Below, one piece after another: positions 15,001 through 24,213 of a DNA stretch of 46,727 nucleotides (the first letter of the stretch is position 1; every line of letters starts with the position of its first letter). The stretch lies in contig PS015194.1 in NCBI GenBank assembly GCA_048213135.1, forward strand, positions 73,234-119,960, read 5' to 3'. The notes beneath the pieces were generated by a model. It was given only the letters and a program-made list of their open reading frames with translations. It was not told the origin of the DNA and did no database searches. A program made the translations under genes and the position numbers. Source of the DNA: Reclinomonas americana ATCC 50394 (Eukaryota > Jakobida > Jakobea > Jakobida).

Positions 15001-16763
15001 GACGACTTTTGCCCGACTTCACTGCTGCGCTCCGATGCTGCGTTGGCGTGGGTCGCGGCGCAACGGCTGGCAGTCAACCTCTTGATGCTGGTGTTCTGCA
15101 CCGATGGTCGCTTGATGTGCGTCCGATTCAATGCTGGCGAGGTGGAGCTGGTGGGCGAGGATGCGCCGGCCCGTTTGATCCCGCTGGCGTACATTGAGGC
15201 GGACCGCGTCTTCTGCCGCCTTTGTGGTGACTACCATTGTGTTAACAAGCTTATTTTCCGTTGTGAATGATCTTGTCGCTCACTGCACGTGCACGGCAGA
15301 CGACGGGACGGAGCGCATGTCTCGTGTGCTGGCTGCTTTGTTTGGTGAGGCGGAAACAGGTGGTGTGTCACTCGTTGATCCTACTCATGTTGTTATTGTT
15401 GGGTGTCTTCACGTACACAGGCACTGAAGACGAGGAACAAACGGAGGTCGTGCCTGTTGCTGCTGCTCTGGAGGAGATGGATCAGTCGGTGGCAGTCGAC
15501 ATTAATTTTTGGCGATTGCGTCACAATTCGGTGCAGATCATGTGGGGTGGAGTGGGTGTCCCAGGCGTGTCGTACGTGGTGTACCTTGGAGACGAGATGA
15601 TTGGAGGTGAGTGTCAATGTATGCTCGCCACATTCGTCGCTGCAGATAGGGTGGCTCATTGTGTGCGCACGTGCAGAAACCGACCGACATCAAGTGCCGT
15701 TTAGTTTGCCCGCAGAGCGCCTGCATTCAGGCGCTGAGCTGGCGATTATTGTGCGAGTGCGTTGTGGAGACACGCTGTGGGCGCCGTCGCCTGTGCTTCG
15801 CACTGTTGTTCCGAGTGCGTGACCGCTATGTATATATTCTGTAGATGTGCAGCCTGTGCACTTCCACTCAACGTGACATGCACAGATCCGCCTCCGTGGA
15901 CCTCGGAACGCCAAGAGGAGCTGGAGCGCAGTGCCAACCTGGTGTTGAAATTGCGCTGCAAACCGTCGGTGAAACCGCGTTCGAAGAAGCAAGCCGAACC
16001 ACTGTTGGCCAAGGTGCGCTCTTGCTCTGCGGGAGATTTCTTTGTGTTGACGTGTGTTCCTCATTCGCGCATACTGCAGGCCGCGAGCAGTGAGTGTGGA
16101 GCATACCGCCTGTTGGACGGTTACTTTGAGTTTGTGTGGGTACGTTCTGGCATGTCACCGCCAGCGAATCACATCGTGAGCTTCTTCTAACATCCTTCGG
16201 CAGTCACACGCGACAAATGGCATCTCGGAGCCGGTGCCGGAGGAGTACCACACGTCAACTGCGGCCGCACTGGCTGAGATTGCATACACTCTCACGCTTC
16301 CTGGACTGGACTGTTGCGTTGAGCTGCTCGCAGTTTGTCGCACTTGCCAGCTCCACTCAATCGTGTTTTTTGTGTCCCTCCCCCGACACCTCCAGGTGCT
16401 CATGATGTGGTGCGCTGGGTGCTGGCTGCCGACGACGTTAGCTGGACAGAGATTGTGCAACTGCAAGCTGGTGAGACGGTCGGGGCCATGGCGACGGCGA
16501 TTGCGGAAATCCTGATTTCCATCCGCGAGACCGCGCCTGGTGCGTCCGCCCTTTTGCAGAGTTTAAGCTTGCATAATGTCTTCCACTAACTCACTCTTGC
16601 AGGAGGATCGTGGGTCACCAACGCTCCCGAATTCGTGCGCGGAACGTGGTCGACACTGCGCGAAAAATGTGTCAACCACGCCGGCGATGAGATGCACGAT
16701 ACACTTCTCGAGCTGTGCGACTTTGTGTTGAGTCTGGTGCCGCCACCACCACCACCACAGTAA
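2..16763 (+). CDS. RNF213: RNF213/mysterin-like giant AAA+ protein, 5'-truncated, with C-terminal ankyrin and FN3-like extension
   Basis: Giant multi-exon gene entering from upstream and ending in TAA after a short poly-Pro tail. RNF213-family proteins are dynein-like AAA+ ATPases carrying ubiquitin-ligase modules. Seen in order: end of AAA3 with Walker B (VIVCFIDEENT, ~715-750), sensor (FFVAAINP, ~890-912) and an FVTYALPASLESL block; AAA4 Walker A GEPGTAKT (1952-1975), Walker B VVFLDEAGL and the VVSSVFLSNTTLDAAKTNR block (2239-2515); INRLEKH-like PFLNRFEKFVL (~3900-4010); YLVTQEHLSVYALLSQVL and WVIYTRSS (4644-4780); and the RNF213 C-terminal blocks around 10950-12830. About 1,300 further residues hold ankyrin repeats (~13150-13690) and an FN3-like region (~15490-15820). 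An exon covering ~12540-13215 carries both the RNF213 C-terminus and the start of the ankyrin repeats, arguing for one gene. No RING finger or intact RZ finger was found. Roughly 4,500 residues lie in the window. Confidence 0.85.
4946..5297. other. Assembly gap (352 N) inside the RNF213-like gene
   Basis: Run of N. The exon before it ends ...ADVAQ at a GT donor (~4879) and sequence resumes at a CAG acceptor followed by ISVLGSF in phase 0. In RNF213 homologues these two segments are close neighbours, so the gap may be wholly intronic. Confidence 0.95.
13150..13690 (+). other. Ankyrin-repeat region in the RNF213-like protein
   Basis: Across three exons the protein reads as about three ankyrin units. 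Key strings are LLQSLQDAVAVGDIE, then DGLGLLHLAAWHNQADLF, then ADGMTALHFA, then DKRTPLSLAEEGGHVELV. The G-x-T/L-x-LH-x-A and L-A-x-x-x-G-H signatures are visible. Two introns (13214 to ~13277 and ~13460-13531) interrupt the units. Ankyrin repeats bind protein partners; none can be named from sequence. Confidence 0.75.
15490..15825 (+). other. Fibronectin type III-like segment of the RNF213-like protein
   Basis: The protein shows a beta-sandwich pattern typical of FN3: a strand ending NSVQIMWGG, then VSYVVYLGD, then a segment ending in an L-x-x-G-A-E-L-A-I-I-V-R-V motif, then WAPSPVLRTVV. One short intron (~15606-15677) lies inside. The assignment rests on the W, Y, L and SP landmarks only; another immunoglobulin-like fold is possible. 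Confidence 0.45.
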
Positions 16764-16845
16764 TGTACATCGTGCTGTTTTGTAGCAATTGAGGACGATT
16801 ATCATGATTGTTTTTACCACTCGTGCCGCATTCCGGTCGGCCTTG
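16764..16845. other. 82-bp convergent intergenic region
   Basis: Separates the stop codons of the RNF213-like gene (+) and the NIFK-like gene (-). No canonical poly(A) signal is obvious on either strand, so the 3' UTRs must be very short or overlap. Confidence 0.6.
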
Positions 16846-18121
16846 TCACGCAAATGTGCGATGCACCGCCTTTTGCGGTCTCTGCTCTGCAAACGGTGCA
16901 AACTGGTAGCCCTCGTAGCCCAGCTCCGCCAACTTGAGATTGCGCTTGCGTTCCCTAGACAAGAGTCTTGTCACGCGCCGCTCAGCCTGCACAGGAGTGC
17001 GCTCCGCGTCGTGGCGCAGTCGCTCCATTTTCCGGCGAGGCAGGCGCACAAACTTGCGCCCGGCGTTGCGGAACAGATCAGGATGAATGCGATCCGGCGT
17101 CAACAACTCGCACTTCAGCACGCGATCGAACATGATATAGTTGTGCATGGCCTCGGCCGCCAACTCGGCCACCTACAATGACCAGGTAAGCACACGCCGG
17201 CTTCACGAGTGCGCACCAACAAATGACAATCCCGTCACCTCTTTCCTGGCAAACTCGACAAAGGCATAGAAGCGCGACTTGCCCGTTCGCCGCGCCTTGG
17301 CCATGCGCACATTGGTGATGCGTCCAAACTGCTTGAAGAAGCCACGCAGCTGGTTATCGTAAAAGCCGTGTGGCAGATGACCAATGTACAACACTCCGCG
17401 CTCGTCCTACACGCAGAAGGAGAGCAAGACGTACAGAATCAGCACGCTAGCTGTCTCTCAAGCTGTCGCCTCCTGCCACTGCGTAACCTTGTCGACTTGC
17501 ATCGCGCCATCATCGTCTTGCTTCTTCGCCTTGGAGAGAGGCAGCGGCACCACCGCTTCGTCGCCATCATCGTCGTCCTCCGCACTCGCAAGGGCCTTTT
17601 GCAAACCCGCGGGAGCCGGCATTGTCGGCACCAGCTCGACATCGTCGGGCAACTCACCCTCGTCGGATGAGTCATCGACCACGGCCGCCGCCTTCTTGCC
17701 CTTCTTGCCCGGTGCCAGTCGCCGCTTCTTCTTTGGTGACTCTCCCTCGCCCTCTTCCTCCACGGCGACAGCCTCCACCTTCTGCACGGAGCAACAAAAG
17801 GGGGGGCGTGTAAGGGCTATGTGCACATTCACATCATCAACGACATGCCCAGCACACACGCACACACACACAAACCTCCTCTTCCTGCGGCGCATCCTTG
17901 ACAGAGGGTGCGCGTGCTCTCTTTCGTGAAGGCTTGCTGCTTGCGGCGGCTGCGGGAGCGGGACTGGCAGCAGCAGCAGCCTTGGTCTTGCGCGCAGGAG
18001 GCGGCGTGCTCTCGCCCTTCTTGTTCAACGCATCGAATACCTTTTGTGAGGCGGCAGACGGCTCACGTGAGAGGAGAGCCTTCTTCTGCGGGCGGCGCGC
18101 GGGCGCCTTCTTGCGATCCAT
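16846..18121 (-). CDS. NIFK: NIFK/Nop15-type nucleolar RNA-binding protein (RRM)
   Basis: Several exons. The N-terminus (MDRKKAPARRP...) is lysine-, proline- and alanine-rich, followed by acidic stretches such as DDSSDEGELPDD and EDDDDGDE; both are typical of nucleolar proteins. The single RRM begins after an intron (~17407-17487) as DERGVLYIGHLPHGF, giving RNP2 LYIGHL; RNP1 is RFYAFVEF. A second intron (~17174-17244) splits the RRM between FARKE and VAELAAEAM. The family-diagnostic tail follows: MHNYIMFDRVLKCELL, then DRIHPDLF, matching the post-RRM segment of NIFK/Nop15. Family members act in 60S pre-ribosome assembly (ITS2 processing), and animal NIFK binds Ki-67. Total length, ~300 residues, suits the family. 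The start is the first ATG of the basic exon. The RRM call is firm; orthology is probable. Confidence 0.85.
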
Positions 18122-18276
18122 GAGTGCTGTGTGTGATTGATGTGTCCCGTGAGTCTGCGCGCGACGTTCCTTCGTTGTTGCTTTCTCCCCTCCAAGTCAA
18201 GTCAGTGGAGCCTTCCGCCCTTCTAACATCAATGTTCTCAAACACTTCCCCACTTCCCGCACGAACGCGAATCACT

Positions 18277-18837
18277 TTATTCACCATTGCCGACTTCCAA
18301 CTTCTCGACCTCTCGCCGGAAACCCTGCTTGCTGAACAGAGTCAGCGTCGTTCCGGCTGTGTGTCATGCCACCGCACACAGTCAGCGACTCCACAGAACA
18401 ACGAAAAAGAGAGGAGAAGAAGAACAAAGGAAAGCGCAACGTGGAGGCTTCTTGTCGGAGTACCGACTGGCATTCGCCACAGCCAAGCTCACTGCACGGC
18501 AGCACAGGTTGCGCATGTGAATGAGAGAGAATGCAGCGAAATGGAGAAACGCCTTCCAGCTCGAACCTGCTTCCCGGTCGCGCTTTCGCGGGTGCTTCCT
18601 GCCCGACGAGTCCATGACCGCAGTCGACGCTGCTGATCCACTTGCTGTCGACATTGACGAGAAAGAGGAGGCCGCGGCTGCTGCTGCTGCTGCTGCGCCT
18701 GCTGCTGGTGACGACGCAGCGACAGGTGACTGTGGTGACATTGGAATGTCACGCCCTCCAGCAGCACCACTGTACAACTCCAGTGGGTTGGCGGTCACAA
18801 TCACGTTCTGTCGTCGCCGGTGTCTCTCTTGTTGCAT
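18277..18837 (-). CDS. Small unrecognised basic protein (~120-130 aa)
   Basis: Not recognised. Three exons join in frame. Exon 1 starts MQQERHRRRQNVIVTANPL and runs through an Ala/Ser/Pro-rich stretch to GRKHPRKRDREA. A ~70-nt intron follows, then exon 2 (VSLAVANASRYSDKKPP), a ~100-nt intron, and exon 3 (PGTTLTLFSKQGFRREVEKL) ending VGNGE-stop. Both introns have GT...AG borders and preserve phase. The central Ala/Ser tract looks disordered, while the two C-terminal exons look like a compact conserved element. The gene lies between, and on the same strand as, the NIFK-like and low-complexity genes. A nuclear role is possible from the KHPRKRDR patch, but that is inference. Confidence 0.55.
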
Positions 18838-19152
18838 CTGCGTGAGCGTGCGGGCGGGCGGGCGAGATGAGCAACGAAGGGAGAGGAAGAGTGATTGCAT
18901 GTGTGTGTGTTGGCAACGCAACGACGATCTCATTGGCGGTGCGTTGCAGCTCGCTGAGCTGTCTGTTGGGTCGTGCAGCGGCCATTCACGGTGTGGTGTG
19001 TGTCTGCGCAACGACGGCCGGCACTGATGACGATGGACAGGATATATAGGACGCACAAAACAGACAACTTCGACCTCTTCATTCCCGTTCACCCATGCGG
19101 CAGGCGGTGCTCTATAACACAAATACACACGCCGCCTCTCTCACAGTCGCAC
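18838..19152. other. Intergenic region upstream of the small gene
   Basis: Lies between the start of the small minus-strand gene and the stop of the low-complexity gene. It contains (GT)n/(CA)n tracts and, read on the minus strand, a CTATATATCC string (19041-19050) about 200 bp before the small gene's ATG. No convincing coding exon was seen. Confidence 0.4.
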
Positions 19153-22100
19153 TCAGTTGTGCTTGCGACGACTCTTCTTGCTGTTGTTTCCGTGGCTGCA
19201 GCGGGCCGTGATCTGACGGACCAGCTTCTCCGCTTGCTTCGCCTGTCGCTCGTCGCGCTTGGCCAGACGGCGTTGGTGGATCGACTTGGCGTCACGAACC
19301 GACTTCTTGGCTTGCTCCAGCGCCCGCTTGGCGGCAGCAACGGCCTTGCGGACTTCGGCGTTGGCTCGCTGAAGAGCGTTCTGGCTCGCCGCCGTCTCCT
19401 GCGTGTGTGAGAAAACAAGAGAGCAAGTGAGTGACAGAGGATGATATGCGTTGTGGGTTCGCTCCACGAACCTGCTTCACGCGTCGCTTCCACGTTGGCG
19501 ACACGCATTCGCACTGCTGTTGATACCGCCGCCGGAGGGCCTTGATTTTGTTGACGAGCAGCTGGCATGGCCGGCTCTGCTGCGTGGAACTTGCTTCCGC
19601 CAAGGACAGCAACGGTAGCGATCCGGAATCACCGTCTGGTGGCGTACCATCGGCGTGCAGAACACCATCGGCAGGCGGAGCGCCATCGTCGGCAGGCGGA
19701 GCGCCATCGGCAGGAGGAGTGCCATCGGCAGGAGGAGCACCATCGGCAGGCGGAGAGCTATCGCTATCATCGGCCGGAGTGACATCGGCAGGAGGAGCGA
19801 CATCGGCAGGCGGAGCATTATCGGCAGGAGGAGTGCTAACATCGGCAGGCGGAGCGCCATCAGCAGGCGGAGCGCCATCAGCAGGAGGAGCACCATCGGC
19901 AGGCGGAGCGCCATCAGCAGGAGGAGCACCATCGGCAGGAGGAGTGCCATCGGCAGGAGGAGCACCATCAGCAGGAGGAGCGCCATCAGCAGGAGGAGCA
20001 CCATCGGCAGGCCAGGCAGCATCGCCATCGGCAGGCGGAGCGCCATCGGCAGGAGTGCCATCGGCAGGCGGAGCACCATCGGCAGGCGGAGCACCATCGG
20101 CAGGCGGAGCGCCGTCGGCAGGCGGAGCGCCATCGGCAGGCGGAGCACCGTCGGCAGGCGGGGCACCATCAGGAGACCAAGCAGCATCGGCAGGAGGAGC
20201 GCCATCGGCAGGCGGAGCGCCATCGGCAGGCGGGGCACCATCAGGAGTCCAAGCAGCGTCGGCAGGCGGAGCGCCATCGGCAGGCGGAGCGCCATCGGTA
20301 GGCGGGGCGCCATCGGCAGGCGGAGCGCCATCGGCAGGCGGAGCGCCATCGGCAGGCGGAGCGCCATCGGCAGGCGGAGCGCCATCGGTAGGCGGGGCAC
20401 CATCAGGAGACCAAGCAGCATCGGCAGGAGGAGCGCCATCGGCAGGCGGGGCACCATAAGGAGTCCAAGCAGCGTCGGCAGGCGGAGCGCCATCGGCAGG
20501 CGGAGCGCGATCGGCAGGTGGCACTCGCCCATGCGGCTGCGCCGGCTTATACGGCTGCGCTGGCTTCGGCTTCTCCGTCGACTTGGGCTTCGGCTTCTCC
20601 GTCGGCTTGGGCTTCGGCTTCTCCGTCGGCTTCGGCTTGGGCTTCTCCGTTGGCTTGGGCTTCGGCTTCTCCGTTGGCTTCGGCTTGGGCTTCTCCGTCG
20701 GTTTCGGCTTGGGCTTCTCCGTTGGCTTGGGCTTCTCAGTCGGCTTCGGCTTTGGCTTCTCCGTCGGCTTCGGCTTCGGCTTCTCCGTCGGCTTCGGCTT
20801 CGGCTTCTCCTTCGGCTTCTCCGTCGGCTTCGGCTTCTCCGTTGGCTTCGGCTTCGGCTTCTCCGTCGGCTTCGGCTTCGGCTTCTCCGTCGGCTTCGGC
20901 TTCTCCGTTGGCTTGGGCTTCTCCGTTGGCTTCGGCTTGGGCTTCTCCGTCGGCTTCGGCTTCTCCGTTGGCTTCGGCTTGGGCTTCTCCGTCGGCTTCG
21001 GCTTCTCCGTTGGCTTCGGCTTCTCAGTCGGCTTGGGCTTCGGCTTCTCCGTCGGCTTCGGCTTCTCCGTTGGCTTGGGCTTCTCCGTTGGCTTCGGCTT
21101 GGGCTTCTCCGTCGGCTTCGGCTTCGGCTTCTNNNNNNNNNNNNNNNNNNNNNNNNNNNNNNNNNNNNNNNNNNNNNNNNNNNNNNNNNNNNNNNNNNNN
21201 NNNNNNNNNNNNNNNNNNNNNNNNNNNNNNNNNNNNNNNNNNNNNNNNNNNNNNNNNNNNNNNNNNNNNNNNNNNNNNNNNNNNNNNNNNNNNNNNNNNN
21301 NNNNNNNNNNNNNNNNNNNNNNNNNNNNNNNNNNNNNNNNNNNNNNNNNNNNNNNNNNNNNNNNNNNNNNNNNNNNNNNNNNNNNNNNNNNNNNNNNNNN
21401 NNNNNNNNNNNNNNNNNNNNNNNNNNNNNNNNNNNNNNNNNNNNNNNNNNNNNNNNNNNNNNNNNNNNNNNNNNNNNNNNNNNNNNNNNNNNNNNNNNNN
21501 NNNNNNNNNNNNNNNNNNNNNNNNNNNNNNNNNNNNNNNNNNNNNNNNNNNNNNNNNNNNNNNNNNNNNNNNNNNNNNNNNNNNNNNNNNNNNNNNNNNN
21601 NNNNNNNNNNNNNNNNNNNNNNNNNNNNNNNNNNNNNNNNNNNNNNNNNNNNNNNNNNNNNNNNNNNNNNNNNNNNNNNNNNNNNNNNNNNNNNNNNNNN
21701 NNNNNNNNNNNNNNNNNNNNNNNNNNNNNNNNNNNNNNNNNNNNNNNNNNNNNNNNNNNNNNNNNNNNNNNNNNNNNNNNNNNNNNNNNNNNNNNNNNNN
21801 NNNNNNNNNNNNNNNNNNNNNNNNNNNNNNNNNNNNNNNNNNNNNNNNNNNNNNNNNNNNNNNNNNNNNNNNNNNNNNNNNNNNNNNNNNNNNNNNNNNN
21901 NNNNNNNNNNNNNNNNNNNNNNNNNNNNNNNNNNNNNNNNNNNNNNNNNNNNNNNNNNNNNNNNNNNNNNNNNNNNNNNNNNNNNNNNNNNNNNNNNNNN
22001 NNNNNNNNNNNNNNNNNNNNNNNNNNNNNNNNNNNNNNNNNNNNNNNNNNNNNNTTCGGCTTCTCCGTCGGCTTCGGCTTCTCCGTCGGCTTGGGCTTCG

Positions 22101-22883
22101 GCTTCTCCGTCGGCTTGGGCTTCGGCTGCTCAGTCGGCTTGGGCTTCGGCTGCTCAGTTGGCTTCGGCTTCGGCTGCTCAGTCGGCTTCGGCTTGGGCTT
22201 CTCCGTCGGCTTCGGCGGCTGCGCTGGCTTGGGCGGCTGAGCTGGCTTGGGCGGCTGCGCTGCCTTGGGCGGCTGTGCTGGCTTCGGCGGTGGCGGTGCT
22301 GGCTTCTGAGGCGGTGGCGGCGCTGGCCTCGGTGGTGGAGGCGGTGGGGGCGCTACCCTCGGAGGTGGAGGAGGTGGTGGCGCTGCCCTCGGAGGTGGAG
22401 GTGGTGGTGGCGCTGCCCTCGGAGGTTGTGGTGGTGGTGGCGCTGGCCTCGGTGGTGGTGGAGGTGGTGGTGGCGCTGGCCTCGGTGGTGGTGGTGGTGG
22501 TGGTGGTGGCGCTGGTTTCGGTGGTGGTGGTGGTGGCGCTGCTCTCGGAGGTGGAGGTGGTGGCCTCTTTGCTGGCCCACCAGTTGCTGCTGCGAGACTG
22601 ATCACAGCTGCATCTTCCTTGTTTTCGCCGTCGAACAAGTGCCCATAGTCAGACTGCAAGAGGCTCCACTGGCCCTCTTGGTCATCGTTGAAGGTGACGT
22701 CGACGGTGTCGCTCTCCAAGGCTGTGTAACAATACACGGATTGGCGCGGAACGCAGCGTGAGCGCGGGAACAGCACAAGGTATGAATGTTTTTTGTACAA
22801 CACGCCATACCATGCCCTTGTAGCGCCAGAACCGTCACGGCCAATGCCGCGAAGAGGAGGAGAAGCAAGAGAGGGTATCTCAT
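19153..22883 (-). CDS. Secreted low-complexity Pro/Lys/Ala-rich repeat protein with basic helical C-terminus
   Basis: The start [20 protein letters not shown] is a strong signal peptide. A ~90-nt GT...AG intron (~22719-22811) joins LQGH to [14 protein letters not shown] in frame, giving a short non-repetitive N-terminal segment ([18 protein letters not shown]). Then come three blocks: [13 protein letters not shown]-type polyproline, KPTEKPKP repeats (interrupted by a 922-N gap), and PPADGA repeats. After the repeats the chain reads [16 protein letters not shown], crosses an intron (~19398-19471), and ends in a basic, Ala/Gln-rich helical tail ([18 protein letters not shown]...RRKHN-stop). It resembles extracellular matrix, cyst-wall or cell-surface Pro-rich proteins in composition only; function unknown. 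The frame across the gap is inconsistent (see findings). Known sequence is ~900 residues plus the gap. Confidence 0.7.
19650..20515 (-). repeat. PPADGA-encoding minisatellite (18-bp unit)
   Basis: About 45 tandem copies of an 18-bp unit read as PPADGA on the minus strand. Some copies are replaced by longer units reading [13 protein letters not shown] or [13 protein letters not shown], giving a higher-order periodicity of about 100-160 bp. The unit lacks stop codons in most frames, so long spurious reading frames exist on both strands. Confidence 0.9.
20560..22210 (-). repeat. KPTEKPKP-encoding minisatellite, interrupted by a gap
   Basis: Tandem 18- and 24-bp units read as KPTEKP and KPKPTEKP on the minus strand. 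They are highly uniform and present on both sides of the N run, with variants KPTEQPKP at the N-terminal end. The array probably collapsed or failed in assembly, producing the gap. Confidence 0.9.
21133..22054. other. Assembly gap (922 N) in the KPTEKP array
   Basis: Run of N within the repeat array. 922 is not a multiple of three, and the KP reading frame differs on the two sides, so the gap length is an estimate. Confidence 0.95.
22215..22570 (-). repeat. Polyproline-encoding (CCA/CCG/CCT)n tract
   Basis: Minus-strand blocks of 5-10 prolines separated by RAA, RPA or KPA residues ([13 protein letters not shown] type), followed by [13 protein letters not shown]. On the plus strand this appears as (GGT)n runs. 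Confidence 0.9.
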
Positions 22884-23475
22884 GCTGGAAAGCACTTGGC
22901 CTTCTCTCACCGAATCGCTTTGAGGTGAATTCATGAACTTTGACATTCGGGCGGGAAATAACGGTAGGTATACAGAAACGGCTACACAAGACGATTTCAG
23001 TGAAGAAATGAAGAAAAATGCTTTTTTTTGCATCTGATGAACTTGAGTCTCGGTGTAAAACACGAAGAATATCCAAGAGGAAATGCCGATCAAAGCTGGC
23101 ATGCGCAGCTGCAGCACCGAGTTCCGAGAATCGGGATCCTGACCGTGGCTTGCCCATCTCAACATTGCCCACCGACCGACGTCAGTGCATGGGTTACGCC
23201 AGGTCCGAAAACATGTGGCTCTTCCACAGCAGGTCCCGATCAACTTCGAATTCAATTCGCTTTAAATTTGCCGCGAAGCGTGTTTCCGTTTTCCATTCCC
23301 GAGTTGCATCAAAGCGCTGCCCCGTGCCGTATGGACATGGCACGCACAGGCCTTCTTTTCATGCAGCCATCAAGGAAAAGCGTACCTGGCAACGGCGTGC
23401 ATACACAGCCGCAAAAAAGCACTGTTTAGTAAATCCGACGAATCAACAAAAACCACTACTCTTATCTTCCACGCA
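22884..23475. promoter_or_regulatory. Divergent intergenic region (592 bp)
   Basis: Separates the ATG of the secreted repeat protein (-) from that of the coiled-coil protein (+), so promoters of both should lie here. I saw no clear TATA box or repeated motif. AT content is higher than in flanking coding DNA. Confidence 0.5.
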
Positions 23476-24193
23476 ATGGCTTCGTGGCTGTTCGACAAGC
23501 TGCGGGGTGAGTGTTCCCTCCCTCCACCCTTCCCTCTCCTCCCTCCCCCTCTGTCTCTCTCCCCCTTCTCCCTCACACACGCACACACACACACACACAC
23601 ACACTCACTCTCACAGCCTGGTACAACTCCTCGCTCCCCGGTGAAGGCGGACTGGAGGATGCGACCGACCCCGACTCCAAGATGGTGCGACGAGAGGTCG
23701 CCGATGTTGTGGCCCGCGAGGTGCGCATGTGTGCGAGAGAGAGGGAGAGAGAGCATTTTGATGTGTATTTTCTGCTGTTCCTCATCACATTGTGTGCAGG
23801 TGCTGGCCGCACGACGAGCGGAGCAAAAGTTGGAGCACGCACTGACGCACTTTCGTGAACAGTTTGTGGAGATGGAGGAGCGGAGAGATGAGTTGGAGCG
23901 ACTGTACGAGGAGCTGTCGGCGGCGGCGGCTCGCGGCGACGATTCCATCTCGGAGGCCGAGTTGGAGTGGCTGAGCAGCGAGTTCCCGCAAGTGATGGGC
24001 TCTGTGCTGGAGCGCGTGCAGGAGTACGCCGATCGGTTAGAGATCATGGAGCAGAAGCTGGAGGTGCTGCGCGGCAATCGCATCGATGCGGAGATTGCGT
24101 TGCGGGGCACTGGGCTCGAGCCGGAGCGGCAGTGGGAGCAAGAGGATGTGGAGGAGCGTGCGCCGCTCACCAGTATGATGCTCTTGCCGGAGG
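23476..24193 (+). CDS. Coiled-coil protein, 3' end lost in gap
   Basis: Not recognised. Exon 1 reads MASWLFDKLR, splices over a CA/CT-rich intron (~23507-23617) to AWYNSSLPGEGG...VADVVARE, and after a second intron (~23721-23799) to VLAARRAEQKLEHALTHFRE. The third exon is strongly heptad-like with dense Glu, Arg and Leu (EEMEERRDELERLYEEL-type; then VLERVQEYADRLEIMEQKL), so a long alpha-helical coiled coil is expected. There is no membrane segment or signal peptide. At least 180 residues are visible; the stop lies inside the following gap. The converging neighbour is a DUF6875-like gene. Confidence 0.75.
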
Positions 24194-24213
24194 NNNNNNN
24201 NNNNNNNNNNNNN
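24194..24213. other. Unsized assembly gap (20 N) between converging genes
   Basis: Both the plus-strand coiled-coil gene and the minus-strand DUF6875-like gene run into this gap without a stop codon. Twenty bases cannot hold two gene ends, so the true gap is larger. Confidence 0.95.

Noticed and set aside
13150-16763. Ankyrin/FN3-like region as an independent gene
   Set aside because: The first ankyrin unit shares an exon with the RNF213 C-terminus, and no stop, start or promoter-like break is visible.
19041-19050. TATA-like CTATATATCC as promoter of the small gene
   Set aside because: About 200 bp from the start codon with no mapped transcript; too weak to annotate as a promoter.
19650-22210. 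CRISPR-like array of short repeats
   Set aside because: Repeats are contiguous, in-frame codon units without unique spacers, in a eukaryotic intron-bearing gene.
19542-22761. Very long plus-strand reading frames over the repeat arrays
   Set aside because: They are complements of the low-complexity minus-strand gene, have no start context or signal, and exist only because repeat units lack stops.
23018-23475. Plus- and minus-strand reading frames between the secreted protein and coiled-coil gene
   Set aside because: No conserved motif, splice support or codon pattern; the signal-peptide ATG at 22883 is a better start for the minus-strand gene.
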